A stretch of DNA of 64,000 bases from Oricola sp. (lineage in GTDB: Bacteria > Pseudomonadota > Alphaproteobacteria > Rhizobiales > Rhizobiaceae): positions 281,124 to 345,123 of the forward strand of contig NZ_JALEGV010000043.1 in the NCBI RefSeq assembly GCF_022763245.1, written 5' to 3'. Within the stretch, counting starts at the first letter, position 1; the number at the start of each line of letters is the position of its first letter. Below the pieces are notes generated by a model. The model did not search any database. It worked only from the letters and a program-made list of their open reading frames with translations, and had not been told where the DNA came from. The translations under genes and the position numbers were made by a program. Below are positions 50,435 to 60,157 of the stretch, piece by piece.

Positions 50435-52159
50435 ATGACCAATCCTGTTCTCGAAGTCACCGGCCTCGCCAAGCATTACGGCGAGGGCAAGGACCGCACG
50501 GACGTCCTGCGCGACGTCAATCTCAAGGTCGCGGAAGGCGAGTTCATCGCCATCGTCGGGTTTTCCGGCTCCGGCAAGACGACGCTCATCTCGGCGATCG
50601 CCGGGCTGATCGAGCCCGATGCGGGCGGCGTCGTCTATTGCGGCAAGGAAATCCGGGGACCCGGGCCGGAACGCGGCGTCGTGTTCCAGTCCTACTCGCT
50701 GATGCCGTGGCTGTCGGTCACCGGCAATGTCGCGCTCGCCGTCGACAGCGTCTTCGCCGGCAAGCCGAGGGCGGAGCGCCAGGCCATCGTCGACAAATAT
50801 ATCGACATGGTCGGCCTGTCCCATGCGCGTGACCGCAAGCCGGCGGAACTTTCCGGCGGCATGCGCCAGCGCGTCGCCGTCGCCCGGGCGCTGGCCATGC
50901 AGCCGGAAGTGCTGTTGCTCGACGAGCCGCTCTCGGCCCTCGACGCACTGACGCGCGCCAAGCTGCAGGACGAGTTCGCGGCGATCTGCGAGCAGGAAAA
51001 GAAGACCATCATCCTGATCACCAACGACGTCGACGAAGCGATCCTGCTCGCCGACCGGATCATCCCGCTCACGCCGGCGCCCAACGCCACGCTGGAGCGT
51101 GAATTCACGGTCGACATTCCCCGCCCGCGCAATCGTGCCGAGATGAACCATGACGAGGCGTTCATCGGCCTGCGCGGCGCGGTCACCCAGTACCTGATGA
51201 ACATCGCGGCCGAGCGCGACGTCGATGTCGAAAACGACATCGTCCTGCCGAACATCGTGCCGATCACGCAGAAGCGCGATCTGCCGGATGCCTATGTCCG
51301 CGCGTCGGAAACCGTGACCGAGGAGCGCTACCTCGAATTCAGCCAGTTGAAGAAGATCTATCCGACGCCGAAGGGCCCGCTGACCGTGGTCGACGGCTTC
51401 GAGATGATCATGCACAAGGGCGAGTTCGTCACGCTGATCGGTCATTCGGGTTGCGGCAAGTCGACGGTCCTGTCGATGGCAGCCGGGCTCAACCCGATTT
51501 CCGAAGGCACGATCATCCTCGACGGCAAGCACATCACGCAGGCCGGTCCCGACCGCGCCGTCGTGTTCCAGGCGCCGTCGTTGATGCCGTGGCTCACGGC
51601 CTACGAGAATGTCGCGCTCGGCGTCGACCGAGTCTATCCCGATGCGTCCGCGGCCGAACGCAACGACGTGATCGAATACTATCTGTCACGCGTGGGCCTC
51701 GCCGATTCCATGCACAAGGCGGCCGTCGACCTGTCGAACGGCATGAAGCAGCGTGTCGGCATCGCCCGTGCGTTTGCCCTGTCGCCGAAGCTTCTGTTGC
51801 TCGACGAGCCCTTCGGCATGCTGGACAGCCTGACGCGCTGGGAACTCCAGGACGTGCTGATGGATGTCTGGGCGCGAAGCGAGGTCACCGCCATCTGCGT
51901 CACGCACGACGTCGACGAGGCGATCCTTCTCGCCGACCGGGTGGTCATGATGTCGAACGGGCCCAACGCCCGCATCGGCAAGATCCTCAGCGTCGATCTG
52001 CCCCGGCCGCGCAGCCGCAAGGCGCTTCTCGAACACCCCGACTACTACCTCTACCGCGAACAGCTGCTCAACTTCCTGGAGGAATACGAGCAGGGCATGG
52101 CCGGCAAGGACAAGGCCCTCGCGAAAGAAGAACCCAAGCCGGCGAAGGAGGCCGCGTGA
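50435..52159 (+). CDS. Nitrate ABC transporter ATPase, two ATPase domains in one chain
   Basis: 574 residues. The first half (about 5-265) has Walker A GFSGSGKTT, signature LSGGMRQRV, Walker B VLLLDEPLSALD, but LITNDVDEA where the H-loop His would be. The second half (about 300-560) has Walker A GHSGCGKST, signature LSNGMKQRV, Walker B LLLLDEPFGMLD and a normal CVTHDVDEA. Thus the missing His (half 1) and the altered signature (half 2) fall in the same composite site, so one site may be weak (inference). It plays the combined NrtC/NrtD role without the NrtC sensor domain. Stop and next start overlap (TGATG). Confidence 0.92.
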   Translation: MTNPVLEVTGLAKHYGEGKDRTDVLRDVNLKVAEGEFIAIVGFSGSGKTTLISAIAGLIEPDAGGVVYCGKEIRGPGPERGVVFQSYSLMPWLSVTGNVALAVDSVFAGKPRAERQAIVDKYIDMVGLSHARDRKPAELSGGMRQRVAVARALAMQPEVLLLDEPLSALDALTRAKLQDEFAAICEQEKKTIILITNDVDEAILLADRIIPLTPAPNATLEREFTVDIPRPRNRAEMNHDEAFIGLRGAVTQYLMNIAAERDVDVENDIVLPNIVPITQKRDLPDAYVRASETVTEERYLEFSQLKKIYPTPKGPLTVVDGFEMIMHKGEFVTLIGHSGCGKSTVLSMAAGLNPISEGTIILDGKHITQAGPDRAVVFQAPSLMPWLTAYENVALGVDRVYPDASAAERNDVIEYYLSRVGLADSMHKAAVDLSNGMKQRVGIARAFALSPKLLLLDEPFGMLDSLTRWELQDVLMDVWARSEVTAICVTHDVDEAILLADRVVMMSNGPNARIGKILSVDLPRPRSRKALLEHPDYYLYREQLLNFLEEYEQGMAGKDKALAKEEPKPAKEAA

Positions 52160-53091
52160 TGGACGTTGCATTGGCGGAACCGATCCGCACATTCATCGAA
52201 ATCTCCGAAATCTGGGTGCCGGAAGGCGACAGGCTGGTGCAGGCGGGCGGCAACTATGGCGGCTACGGCGAATTCGCCGCCGCCTCCGGCCGCGAGAGCT
52301 TCGCCAAGGGCGAGGGCCTGCCCGGCAAGGCGTGGCAGGAAGCCCGCCCGGTCGTGCTCAAGCAGTTCGACGGCTCCTATTTCAAGCGCACCGAGGCGGC
52401 CCGTGCCGCCGGCCTGACCAGCGCCGTGGCCATCCCCGTCTTCGCCGCCGAGACGCTCAAGGCGGTCCTCGTCCTGCTGTGCTCGGACGACGACGTGCGC
52501 ACCGGCGCCATCGAGGTCTGGGCGGAAACCGACGGCCTGCTGATGCTGGAGGACGGCTACTACGGCGCCGCGCGCCACTTCGAATGGGTGTCCCAGCACA
52601 CGCATTTCCCGCGCGGTCAGGGCCTGCCCGGCGGCGTCTGGGCGGCCAACACGCCGATGCTGATGCGCGACCTCGGATCCGGCTACAAGTTCATCCGCGC
52701 CGACAGCGCCGGACGCGCCGGCCTGACGACGGGTCTCGGCCTGCCCGTGCCTGTTCCGGGCGGCCGGACCTACGTCCTGACATTGCTGTCCGCGCGCGGG
52801 ACGCCGATCGCCCGACGCTTCGAATTGTGGGACGCGCGCGCCTCCAGGGTCGGCGTCAACAAGGAAGCCGTCCTGGCTGACGGCATCTGCGCCAGGGAAG
52901 GCCCGCTTTGGGACGAGGACAATCCGAAGCGCATCGCCGCCTGGCAGGGCCATATCGGCAAGGTCCTCGGAACGGGGCTGCCGGTCGTGGAGCAGGGCGG
53001 TGCCGGCATCGGACCGGGCTACGACACCGTGGTCGCCCTGCCGATCTATCACGGCGACACGATCGCCCATGTCGTCGCCTGGTATTGCTGA
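52159..53091 (+). CDS. Double-GAF-domain protein of the nitrate operon
   Basis: 310 residues, no signal peptide. Two repeats share the same motif: KGEGLPGKAWQEARPVVL (about residue 50) and RGQGLPGGVWAANTPML (about 155), each followed by a GAF-like sensor fold (AGLTSAVAIPVFAAETLKAV; AGLTTGLGLPVPVPGG). GAF domains bind small ligands or haem. It overlaps the ATPase gene and is 11 bases before nirB, so it is part of the nas operon. Role unknown; a nitrogen or redox sensor is possible. Confidence 0.78.
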   Translation: MDVALAEPIRTFIEISEIWVPEGDRLVQAGGNYGGYGEFAAASGRESFAKGEGLPGKAWQEARPVVLKQFDGSYFKRTEAARAAGLTSAVAIPVFAAETLKAVLVLLCSDDDVRTGAIEVWAETDGLLMLEDGYYGAARHFEWVSQHTHFPRGQGLPGGVWAANTPMLMRDLGSGYKFIRADSAGRAGLTTGLGLPVPVPGGRTYVLTLLSARGTPIARRFELWDARASRVGVNKEAVLADGICAREGPLWDEDNPKRIAAWQGHIGKVLGTGLPVVEQGGAGIGPGYDTVVALPIYHGDTIAHVVAWYC

Positions 53092-53102
53092 GGGGAATGA
53101 CC

Positions 53103-55544
53103 ATGAAGAAACTGGTGGTTATCGGTGCGGGCATGGCCTCCGGGCGGGTGCTGGAGCATCTTTTCGAACGCGATCCCGACGCCTTCGAGGTGACGCTGTT
53201 CAACGCGGAGCCTCGCGGCAATTACAACCGCATCATGCTGTCGCCCGTCCTGTCGGGCGAGAAGAGCTACGAGGAAATCGTCATCCATGACGATGCCTGG
53301 TACGCGCAGCACAACGTCACCTGCCGCTTCGGCGAGAAGGTCGCCGCGATCGACTGCGCCCGCAAGGTTGTCATCGGCGAGAACGGCGAGGTCCCCTACG
53401 ACAAGCTGATCATCGCGACCGGCTCCGCGCCCTTCATCATCCCCGTCGATGGACATGACCTGCCGGGCGTCATCACCTATCGCGATCTGGAAGACACCAA
53501 CGCCATGATCGAGACGGCCGGCAAGCCCGGCGCCAGCGCGGTAGTCATCGGCGGCGGCCTGCTCGGCCTCGAAGCCGCCGCGGGCCTGCGCCTGCGCGGC
53601 ATGGACGTGACGGTGGTTCATCTCGCCGGCCACCTGATGGAGCGCCAGCTCGACGAGTCGGCGGGCTACCTGCTCAGGAAGGACTTCGAACGCCGCGGCA
53701 TCGATGTGCTGACCTCGGCCTCGACCAAGGCCATCGTCGGCAATGGACGCGTCGAGGGGATCGAGCTTCAGGACGGCACGACGATCAGGGCGGACTTGGT
53801 GGTCATGGCCGTCGGCATCCGTCCGGCCGCGCAACTGGCCAGGGAGGCCGGGATCGAGGTCGGCCGCGCCATCGTCGTCGATGCCCAAATGGCGACCTCC
53901 GACAAGGACGTCTTCGCGGTCGGCGAATGCGTTGAATTTCAGGGCGCGCTGTTCGGGCTGGTCGCTCCGCTCTACGACCAGGCCGCGGTGCTGGCGGAGA
54001 ATCTCCTTGGCGGCGAAGCCTCCTTCGTTCCCAAGGAACTGGCGACCAAGCTGAAGGTGACCGGTGTCGACCTCTATTCGGCGGGCGACTTCAACCAGGG
54101 CGACGACCGCGAGGAAATCGTGCTGCGCGACGCGACCGCGGGCGTCTATCGCCGCCTCGTCCTGGAGGACAATCGCATCGTCGGCGCTGTCCTGTACGGC
54201 GAAACGGCGGACGGCCCGTGGTTCTTCGACATGATCAAGTCGGGCGCGGACATTTCCGACATGCGCGACACGGTGATCTTCGGTCAGGCCTACCAGGGGG
54301 GCGAACCGCTGGACCCTATGGCGGCCGTTGCAGCCTTGCCGGATGAGGCAGAGATCTGCGGCTGCAACGGCGTCTGCAAGGGAAAGATCGTCAATGTCAT
54401 CAACGACAAGGGCCTGACGGCGCTCGACGACGTGCGTGCGCACACCAAGGCGTCGTCATCCTGCGGCACCTGCACCGGGCTGGTCGAGCAGCTCATGGTC
54501 CTGACGCTTGGTGACAAATACAACCCCGCCGCCGTCCAGCCCATGTGCGGCTGCACGGATCTCGGCCATGACGACGTGCGCCGGCTGATCGTCGCCAAGG
54601 AACTGAAGTCGATCGACGCGGTCATGCAGGAGCTGGAGTGGAAGACCTCCTGCGGCTGCGCCAAATGCCGCCCGGCGCTCAACTACTACCTCGTCTGCGA
54701 CTGGCCGGACGAATATGCCGACGACTACCAGTCCCGCTTCATCAACGAGCGCGTGCACGCCAACGTCCAGAAGGACGGCACCTATTCGGTCGTGCCGCGC
54801 ATGTGGGGCGGCGTCACCTCTTCGACCGAACTGCGCGCCATCGCCGACGTCGTCGACAAGTTCGACATCCCGACGGTCAAATGCACCGGCGGCCAGCGCA
54901 TCGACATGCTGGGCATCAAGAAGGAAGACCTGCCGGCGGTCTGGGCCGATCTCGGCAAGGCCGGCTTCGTGTCCGGCCATGCCTACGCCAAGGGCCTGCG
55001 CACGGTGAAAACCTGCGTCGGGACTGACTGGTGCCGCTTCGGCACGCAGGATTCCACCGGCCTCGGCGTTCGGCTGGAGAAGTTCATGTGGGGCTCGTGG
55101 ACGCCGGCCAAGGTCAAGCTTGCCGTCTCGGGCTGCCCGAGGAACTGCGCCGAGGCGACCTGCAAGGATGTCGGCGTCGTCTGCGTCGATTCCGGCTTCG
55201 AGATCCATTTCGCCGGAGCCGCGGGCCTCGAGATCAAGGGAACCGAGGTCCTGTGCCAGGTCCGCACGGAGGACGAGGCGCTCGAATACATCGTGGCTCT
55301 GACCCAGATGTATCGCGAGCAGGCCCGCTATCTCGAGCGCATCTACAAATGGGCGAAACGCATCGGCTATGACGAGGTGCGCCGCCAGATCGTCGACGAT
55401 CCGGAGCGCCGCAAGGCCTATTTCGACCGTTTCGTCTTCTCCCAGAAATTCGCCCAGGTCGATCCGTGGTCGGAGCGCGTCTCCGGCAAGGACAAGCACG
55501 AGTTCAAGCCGATGGCGACGCTTTCGCTGGAGGCGGCCGAATGA
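53103..55544 (+). CDS. nirB: Assimilatory nitrite reductase [NAD(P)H] large subunit
   Basis: 813 residues. N-terminal FAD/NAD domain (about 1-285; VVIGAGMASGRVLEHLF, VVIGGGLLGLEAAAGLRLRG). Two BFD-like [2Fe-2S] segments (CGCNGVCKG near 419, CGCAKCRPALN near 520). C-terminal sulfite/nitrite reductase part with the [4Fe-4S]-sirohaem ligands CVGTDWC and CPRNC. It reduces nitrite to ammonium in the cytoplasm. GAGGGGA places the start at 53103 rather than 53097. Overlaps nirD (ATGA). Confidence 0.96.
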   Translation: MKKLVVIGAGMASGRVLEHLFERDPDAFEVTLFNAEPRGNYNRIMLSPVLSGEKSYEEIVIHDDAWYAQHNVTCRFGEKVAAIDCARKVVIGENGEVPYDKLIIATGSAPFIIPVDGHDLPGVITYRDLEDTNAMIETAGKPGASAVVIGGGLLGLEAAAGLRLRGMDVTVVHLAGHLMERQLDESAGYLLRKDFERRGIDVLTSASTKAIVGNGRVEGIELQDGTTIRADLVVMAVGIRPAAQLAREAGIEVGRAIVVDAQMATSDKDVFAVGECVEFQGALFGLVAPLYDQAAVLAENLLGGEASFVPKELATKLKVTGVDLYSAGDFNQGDDREEIVLRDATAGVYRRLVLEDNRIVGAVLYGETADGPWFFDMIKSGADISDMRDTVIFGQAYQGGEPLDPMAAVAALPDEAEICGCNGVCKGKIVNVINDKGLTALDDVRAHTKASSSCGTCTGLVEQLMVLTLGDKYNPAAVQPMCGCTDLGHDDVRRLIVAKELKSIDAVMQELEWKTSCGCAKCRPALNYYLVCDWPDEYADDYQSRFINERVHANVQKDGTYSVVPRMWGGVTSSTELRAIADVVDKFDIPTVKCTGGQRIDMLGIKKEDLPAVWADLGKAGFVSGHAYAKGLRTVKTCVGTDWCRFGTQDSTGLGVRLEKFMWGSWTPAKVKLAVSGCPRNCAEATCKDVGVVCVDSGFEIHFAGAAGLEIKGTEVLCQVRTEDEALEYIVALTQMYREQARYLERIYKWAKRIGYDEVRRQIVDDPERRKAYFDRFVFSQKFAQVDPWSERVSGKDKHEFKPMATLSLEAAE

Positions 55545-55870
55545 ATGTTCAGGTTCAGGATTGGGTGAAGGTCGGCACGCTGGCCGACATCCCCCGACGC
55601 GGGGCGCGCTGCGTCCGCAACGGCGAGATGACGATCGCCATCTTCCGCACCGCCAATGACAAGGTCTTCGCGCTTGAGGACAAGTGCCCGCACCGGCAGG
55701 GCCCGCTCAGCCAGGGCATTGTCCATGACGGATGTGTCACATGCCCCCTGCACAACTGGGTGATCTCGCTGGAAACCGGCGAGGCGCAGGGCGCCGACGA
55801 AGGATCGACGGCGACCTTTCCGGTGAAGCTAGACGGCGATGCCGTGCTTCTGGCGATCGGAATCCGGTGA
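55541..55870 (+). CDS. nirD: Nitrite reductase small subunit, Rieske type
   Basis: 109 residues, a single Rieske domain. Both ligand pairs are present (CPHRQG and CPLHNW), so this NirD should hold a [2Fe-2S] cluster, unlike the enterobacterial form that lacks it. It partners NirB. It overlaps nirB by 4 bases and nasA by 1. Confidence 0.93.
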   Translation: MNVQVQDWVKVGTLADIPRRGARCVRNGEMTIAIFRTANDKVFALEDKCPHRQGPLSQGIVHDGCVTCPLHNWVISLETGEAQGADEGSTATFPVKLDGDAVLLAIGIR

Positions 55871-58533
55871 TGTCGGAGGGGGTGCGCACGACCTGTCCCT
55901 ATTGCGGCGTCGGCTGCGGCGTCGTCGTCGCCCGCAAGGATGACGGCGCCGTGACCGTGAAGGGCGACAAGGCGCATCCGGCCAATTTCGGCCGGCTCTG
56001 CTCCAAGGGCTCGGCGCTCGGCGAGACGGTCGATCTCGACGGCCGCCTGCTGCATCCCGAGATCGGCGGCCGCCAGGCCGGCTGGGACGAGGCGCTCGAC
56101 CTCGTCGCGTCCCGCTTCTCCGATGCTATTGCCGAATACGGGCCCGACAGCGTCGCCTTCTATGTCTCGGGACAGATCCTGACGGAGGACTATTACGCCG
56201 CCAACAAGCTGATGAAGGGCTTCATCGGGTCGGCCAACATCGACACCAACTCCCGACTCTGCATGGCGTCGTCGGTCGCCGGCCACCGCCGCGCCTTCGG
56301 CACGGACACGGTGCCCGGCACCTATGAAGATCTGGAGTTGGCCGATCTCATCGTCCTCACCGGCACCAATCTCGCCTGGTGCCACCCGGTTCTCTACCAG
56401 CGCATCGCCGCCGCCAAGGCGAAGCGGCCCGAAATGAAGGTGGTGCTGATCGACCCGCGCCGCACCATGACCGCCGACATCGCCGACATGCACCTCGCAA
56501 TCGCCCCCGACGGCGACATTGCCCTGTTTGCCGGCCTTCTGGCCTATCTGGCCGAAGTCGGCGCGGTCGACATGGACTACATGGTCAAGCACACGACCGG
56601 CTTCGTCGATGCTGTGGAACGGACGCTCGACCTGCATGTGCCGGAAGTGGCGGCGCTGACCGGCCTGACCGCCAACGAACTCTATCAGTTCTACGCACTC
56701 TTCGCGAAAACGGAGAAGACGGTCACGGTCTACAGCCAGGGCGTCAACCAGTCCTCCATCGGCACGGACAAGGTCAACGCGATCATCAACTGCCACCTCG
56801 CGACGGGCCGGATCGGCCGTCCGGGCATGGGGCCGTTCTCCGTCACCGGTCAGCCCAACGCCATGGGCGGGCGCGAGGTCGGCGGCCTCGCCAACATGCT
56901 CGCCGCCCATCTCGACATCGAGAACCCCGAACACCGCGCCATCGCGCAGCGCTTCTGGCATGCGCCCGCGATTCCCGAGAAGCCGGGCCTGAAGGCGGTC
57001 GACCTGTTCAAGGCCGTCGGCGAGGGCAGGATCAAGGCGCTCTGGATCATGGCGACCAATCCGGTGGATTCCATGCCGGATGCCGATGCGGTGCGCGCCG
57101 CGCTTGAAATATGCCCCTTCGTCGTTGTCTCCGACGTCAACGCCGAGACGGACACGACTTGCTACGCCGACGTGTTGCTGCCCTCGGCAGCCTGGGGCGA
57201 GAAGGACGGAACCGTCACCAATTCGGAACGCTGCGTCTCGCGCCAGCGTGCCTTTCTGCCGCTGCCGGGCGACGCCCGGCCCGACTGGTGGCAAATGGCG
57301 CAGATCGGCCGCCGCATGGGGTTTGAAGAGGCCTTCGACTGGGAGAGCCCCGAACAGCTCTTCGCCGAATATGCGGCGATGACCGGCTTCGAGAATGCCG
57401 GCAGTCGGGACCTCGACATCAGCGCCCATGAAGGGATCGGTGCCGAGGACTATGGCAAGCTCGCCCCCTTCCGGTGGCCGCAGCCCGCCGGCGTGACGCC
57501 GATTTCGGACCGGTTCTTCGCCAATGGCGGTTTCTTCACGCCCGACCGCAGGGGCCGCTTCGTCGCGACCGACATCGCGATCCCGTCACGTGTCACCAAT
57601 GCGTATCCGCTGGTCCTCAACACCGGTCGCGTGCGCGATCACTGGCACACCATGACCCGGACCGGGAAAAGCCAGCGGCTCTCCGCCCATATCGGCGAGC
57701 CCTATGCCGAGCTTCATCCGGCCGATGCCGGGGCGCTCGGCATCGCCGACGCCGATATCGTCGAGATCGAAAGCCCGCATGGCCGTGTTCTCGTCCGCGC
57801 ATTGGTGTCGCCCCGCCAGCAGGCGGGATCGGTCTTCGTGCCGATGCACTGGAACGGCCAGTTCGCCGCCAATGCCCGCATCGACGTCGTCGTCGCTCCG
57901 GTGACCGATCCGCATTCGGGCCAGCCCGCCTCCAAGCATGTCGCGGTGAGCGCCAGGCGGTTTCCGGCGCGTGTCTTCGGCTTCGCGGTCAGCGCCGAAA
58001 AGCCGGTCCCGCCGCAATGGGACTATTGGGCGCTGGCGAAGCTTTCCGCCGGCTGGAAGATCGAACTCGCAAGCGGCACTGCCGTCGAAGACATCGAGGA
58101 CTTCGCGTGTCAGCTCTTCGGCGTCGCGCCGTCTTCTGCCGTCGAGATCGTCTCCTTCGGCGATACCGCGAGCGGCGCGCATCGCGTCGCCACATTCGAC
58201 GGTGGGCGGCTGGTCGGTGCCCTGTTCCTCGCGCCACAGCCCGTCGAGGTCTCTCGTAGCTGGGCGGCAGGACAGTTGGCCGCCGACCACTCCGACCCCG
58301 CCACGCGCTGGCGGCTGGTCGCCGGTCGGCCTGGCGCCGACATGCCGGACAAGGGTGCGATCGTCTGTTCCTGTTTCGGCGTGGGCTCCAGGGAAATTGC
58401 CGCCGCCGTCCGGGACGGCTGCACAAGCGTCGAAGCCGTCGGCAAGCAGACTTGCGCCGGCACCAATTGCGGATCCTGCAAATCGGAAATCAGGGAGATC
58501 GTCGATGAACATCGTATCGTCGCCGCGGAATGA
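55870..58533 (+). CDS. nasA: Assimilatory nitrate reductase catalytic subunit
   Basis: 887 residues. N-terminal [4Fe-4S] motif CPYCGVGCGV with the fourth Cys in GRLCSKGS; the molybdenum-ligand Cys is in NSRLCMASSVAGH. Molybdopterin-binding regions run through to GRVRDHWHTMTRTGK near 590 and the C-terminal dinucleotide-binding barrel. An added BFD-type [2Fe-2S] domain ends the protein (ICSCFGVGSRE is approximated by IVCSCFGVG; CAGTNCGSC). No signal peptide, so cytoplasmic. It reduces nitrate to nitrite. Confidence 0.95.
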   Translation: MSEGVRTTCPYCGVGCGVVVARKDDGAVTVKGDKAHPANFGRLCSKGSALGETVDLDGRLLHPEIGGRQAGWDEALDLVASRFSDAIAEYGPDSVAFYVSGQILTEDYYAANKLMKGFIGSANIDTNSRLCMASSVAGHRRAFGTDTVPGTYEDLELADLIVLTGTNLAWCHPVLYQRIAAAKAKRPEMKVVLIDPRRTMTADIADMHLAIAPDGDIALFAGLLAYLAEVGAVDMDYMVKHTTGFVDAVERTLDLHVPEVAALTGLTANELYQFYALFAKTEKTVTVYSQGVNQSSIGTDKVNAIINCHLATGRIGRPGMGPFSVTGQPNAMGGREVGGLANMLAAHLDIENPEHRAIAQRFWHAPAIPEKPGLKAVDLFKAVGEGRIKALWIMATNPVDSMPDADAVRAALEICPFVVVSDVNAETDTTCYADVLLPSAAWGEKDGTVTNSERCVSRQRAFLPLPGDARPDWWQMAQIGRRMGFEEAFDWESPEQLFAEYAAMTGFENAGSRDLDISAHEGIGAEDYGKLAPFRWPQPAGVTPISDRFFANGGFFTPDRRGRFVATDIAIPSRVTNAYPLVLNTGRVRDHWHTMTRTGKSQRLSAHIGEPYAELHPADAGALGIADADIVEIESPHGRVLVRALVSPRQQAGSVFVPMHWNGQFAANARIDVVVAPVTDPHSGQPASKHVAVSARRFPARVFGFAVSAEKPVPPQWDYWALAKLSAGWKIELASGTAVEDIEDFACQLFGVAPSSAVEIVSFGDTASGAHRVATFDGGRLVGALFLAPQPVEVSRSWAAGQLAADHSDPATRWRLVAGRPGADMPDKGAIVCSCFGVGSREIAAAVRDGCTSVEAVGKQTCAGTNCGSCKSEIREIVDEHRIVAAE

Positions 58534-58552
58534 GCCGCGCCGCCCAAGGCGC

Positions 58553-59995
58553 ATGGACGATCTCGCGACCCTGCCGGTCTTCTTCAAGCTGCAGGGCAGG
58601 CGTGCGATCGTCGCCGGCGGTACGGATGCCGCCGCCTGGAAGGCCGAGCTGCTTGCCGCGGCAGGCGCCTCTGTTCACGTCTACGCTGCCGACCCCCAGG
58701 CGACTTTGCTGGCGCTTGCCGAGGAAGGTACGGTCACGCATCACCGCGAAGACTGGACGCCTGCCATCCTGTCCGGCGCGGCGATTGCCATCTGTGACGC
58801 CGACACCGACGACGAGGCCGGGGCCTTCTTCGACGCCGCGCGTGGAGCGGGTGTGCCGGTCAACGTGATCGACAAGCCGGCATTCTGCGAATTCCAGTTC
58901 GGGTCGATCGTCAACCGGTCGCCCGCCGTGATCGCCATCTCGACCGACGGCGCGGCTCCGATCCTCGGCCAGGCGATCCGTCGGCGCATCGAGACGCTGG
59001 TCCCGCCGGGCGTCTCCGAATGGGCTGCGCTCGCCCGCGACATTCGCGAAGCCGTCACCGAGCGCCTGGCGCCCGGCGCGCAGCGCCGTGCCTTCTGGGA
59101 GCGCTTCGTCGACCGGGCCTTCGGTCCGGCCCCGGCTACCTCGGCGGCTGACGATCTGACGACCGAAGCCGTTTCGATTGCCGCCGGGCTAGGCGAAAAT
59201 CAGGGCCGCGTCACGCTGGTCGGGGCGGGGCCGGGCGACGCAGAACTGCTGACCCTGAAGGCCGTGCGCGCCCTTCAGGCCGCCGACGTGATCCTGTTCG
59301 ACGATCTCGTCTCCGACGACGTGCTGGAACTGGCGCGCCGCGAGGCCAAGCGCATGCTGGTCGGAAAGCGGGGCGGCCGCGAGAGCTGCCGGCAGGAAGA
59401 CATCAACGACATGATGGTCTCGCTCGCGAAGGCCGGCAAACACGTTGTTCGCCTGAAGGGCGGCGATCCGATGATCTTCGGCCGTGCCGGCGAAGAGATC
59501 GCCCGGCTGGAGGCTGAAGGTATTCCCGTCGCGGTCGTGCCCGGCATCACCTCGGCGCTGGCCATGGTGGCGTCCCTCGGCGTCTCGCTGACGCATCGCG
59601 ATTGCGCACAGTCGGTGCGCTTCGTCACCGGCCACAGTCGCAAGGGCGAACTGCCGTGCGACATCGACTGGAAGGCGATGACCGATCCGAAGACCACGAC
59701 GATCTTCTACATGGGCGGCCGCACCGCCGGCGAGATCGCATCGACACTGATGCGACAAGGGCTTGCCGCCGATACGCCGGTCGTCGTGGCGAAGGCGGTA
59801 TCGCGCCCGGGCGAGGCGCAATGGTCCGGAACGCTTTCCGAATTGCCGTTGGCCATGCTGGAGATCGGCCATGACGAACCGGTGCTGATCGGCGTCGGAG
59901 CGGTGTTTGCAGCGGCGAGGCGCACGCAGTCAGGCTTTGAAACGCCGTCGGTCTTCCAGAGTGCTGCGCCACGCGCAGCAACCCTTGCGGGATAG
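58553..59995 (+). CDS. cysG: Sirohaem synthase, trifunctional
   Basis: 480 residues. The N-terminal half (about 1-200) is the precorrin-2 dehydrogenase/ferrochelatase part, starting LPVFFKLQGRRAIVAGGTDA, a form common in rhizobia. The C-terminal half (about 215-470) is the uroporphyrinogen-III methyltransferase with VTLVGAGPGDAELLTLKAVR and VVRLKGGDPMIFGRAGEE. It makes the sirohaem needed by NirB. AAGG precedes ATG 58553; an in-frame ATG at 58505 would overlap nasA and give 496 residues. Confidence 0.93.
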   Translation: MDDLATLPVFFKLQGRRAIVAGGTDAAAWKAELLAAAGASVHVYAADPQATLLALAEEGTVTHHREDWTPAILSGAAIAICDADTDDEAGAFFDAARGAGVPVNVIDKPAFCEFQFGSIVNRSPAVIAISTDGAAPILGQAIRRRIETLVPPGVSEWAALARDIREAVTERLAPGAQRRAFWERFVDRAFGPAPATSAADDLTTEAVSIAAGLGENQGRVTLVGAGPGDAELLTLKAVRALQAADVILFDDLVSDDVLELARREAKRMLVGKRGGRESCRQEDINDMMVSLAKAGKHVVRLKGGDPMIFGRAGEEIARLEAEGIPVAVVPGITSALAMVASLGVSLTHRDCAQSVRFVTGHSRKGELPCDIDWKAMTDPKTTTIFYMGGRTAGEIASTLMRQGLAADTPVVVAKAVSRPGEAQWSGTLSELPLAMLEIGHDEPVLIGVGAVFAAARRTQSGFETPSVFQSAAPRAATLAG

Positions 59996-60157
59996 GCTGG
60001 CGCTATCGCATCTCCGGCGACAGCGGGGGCGGGTTCGGGGCGGCTCTCACTCGCTGGTTATCGGGCTTCATATTGACAGGGAGCCGGCCCACGCCGCACT
60101 GTTTGCGGAAAAAGGCAGGGGGCGTTCCGCGGCCCGAGCGCGGACGCGAATAGAGTG

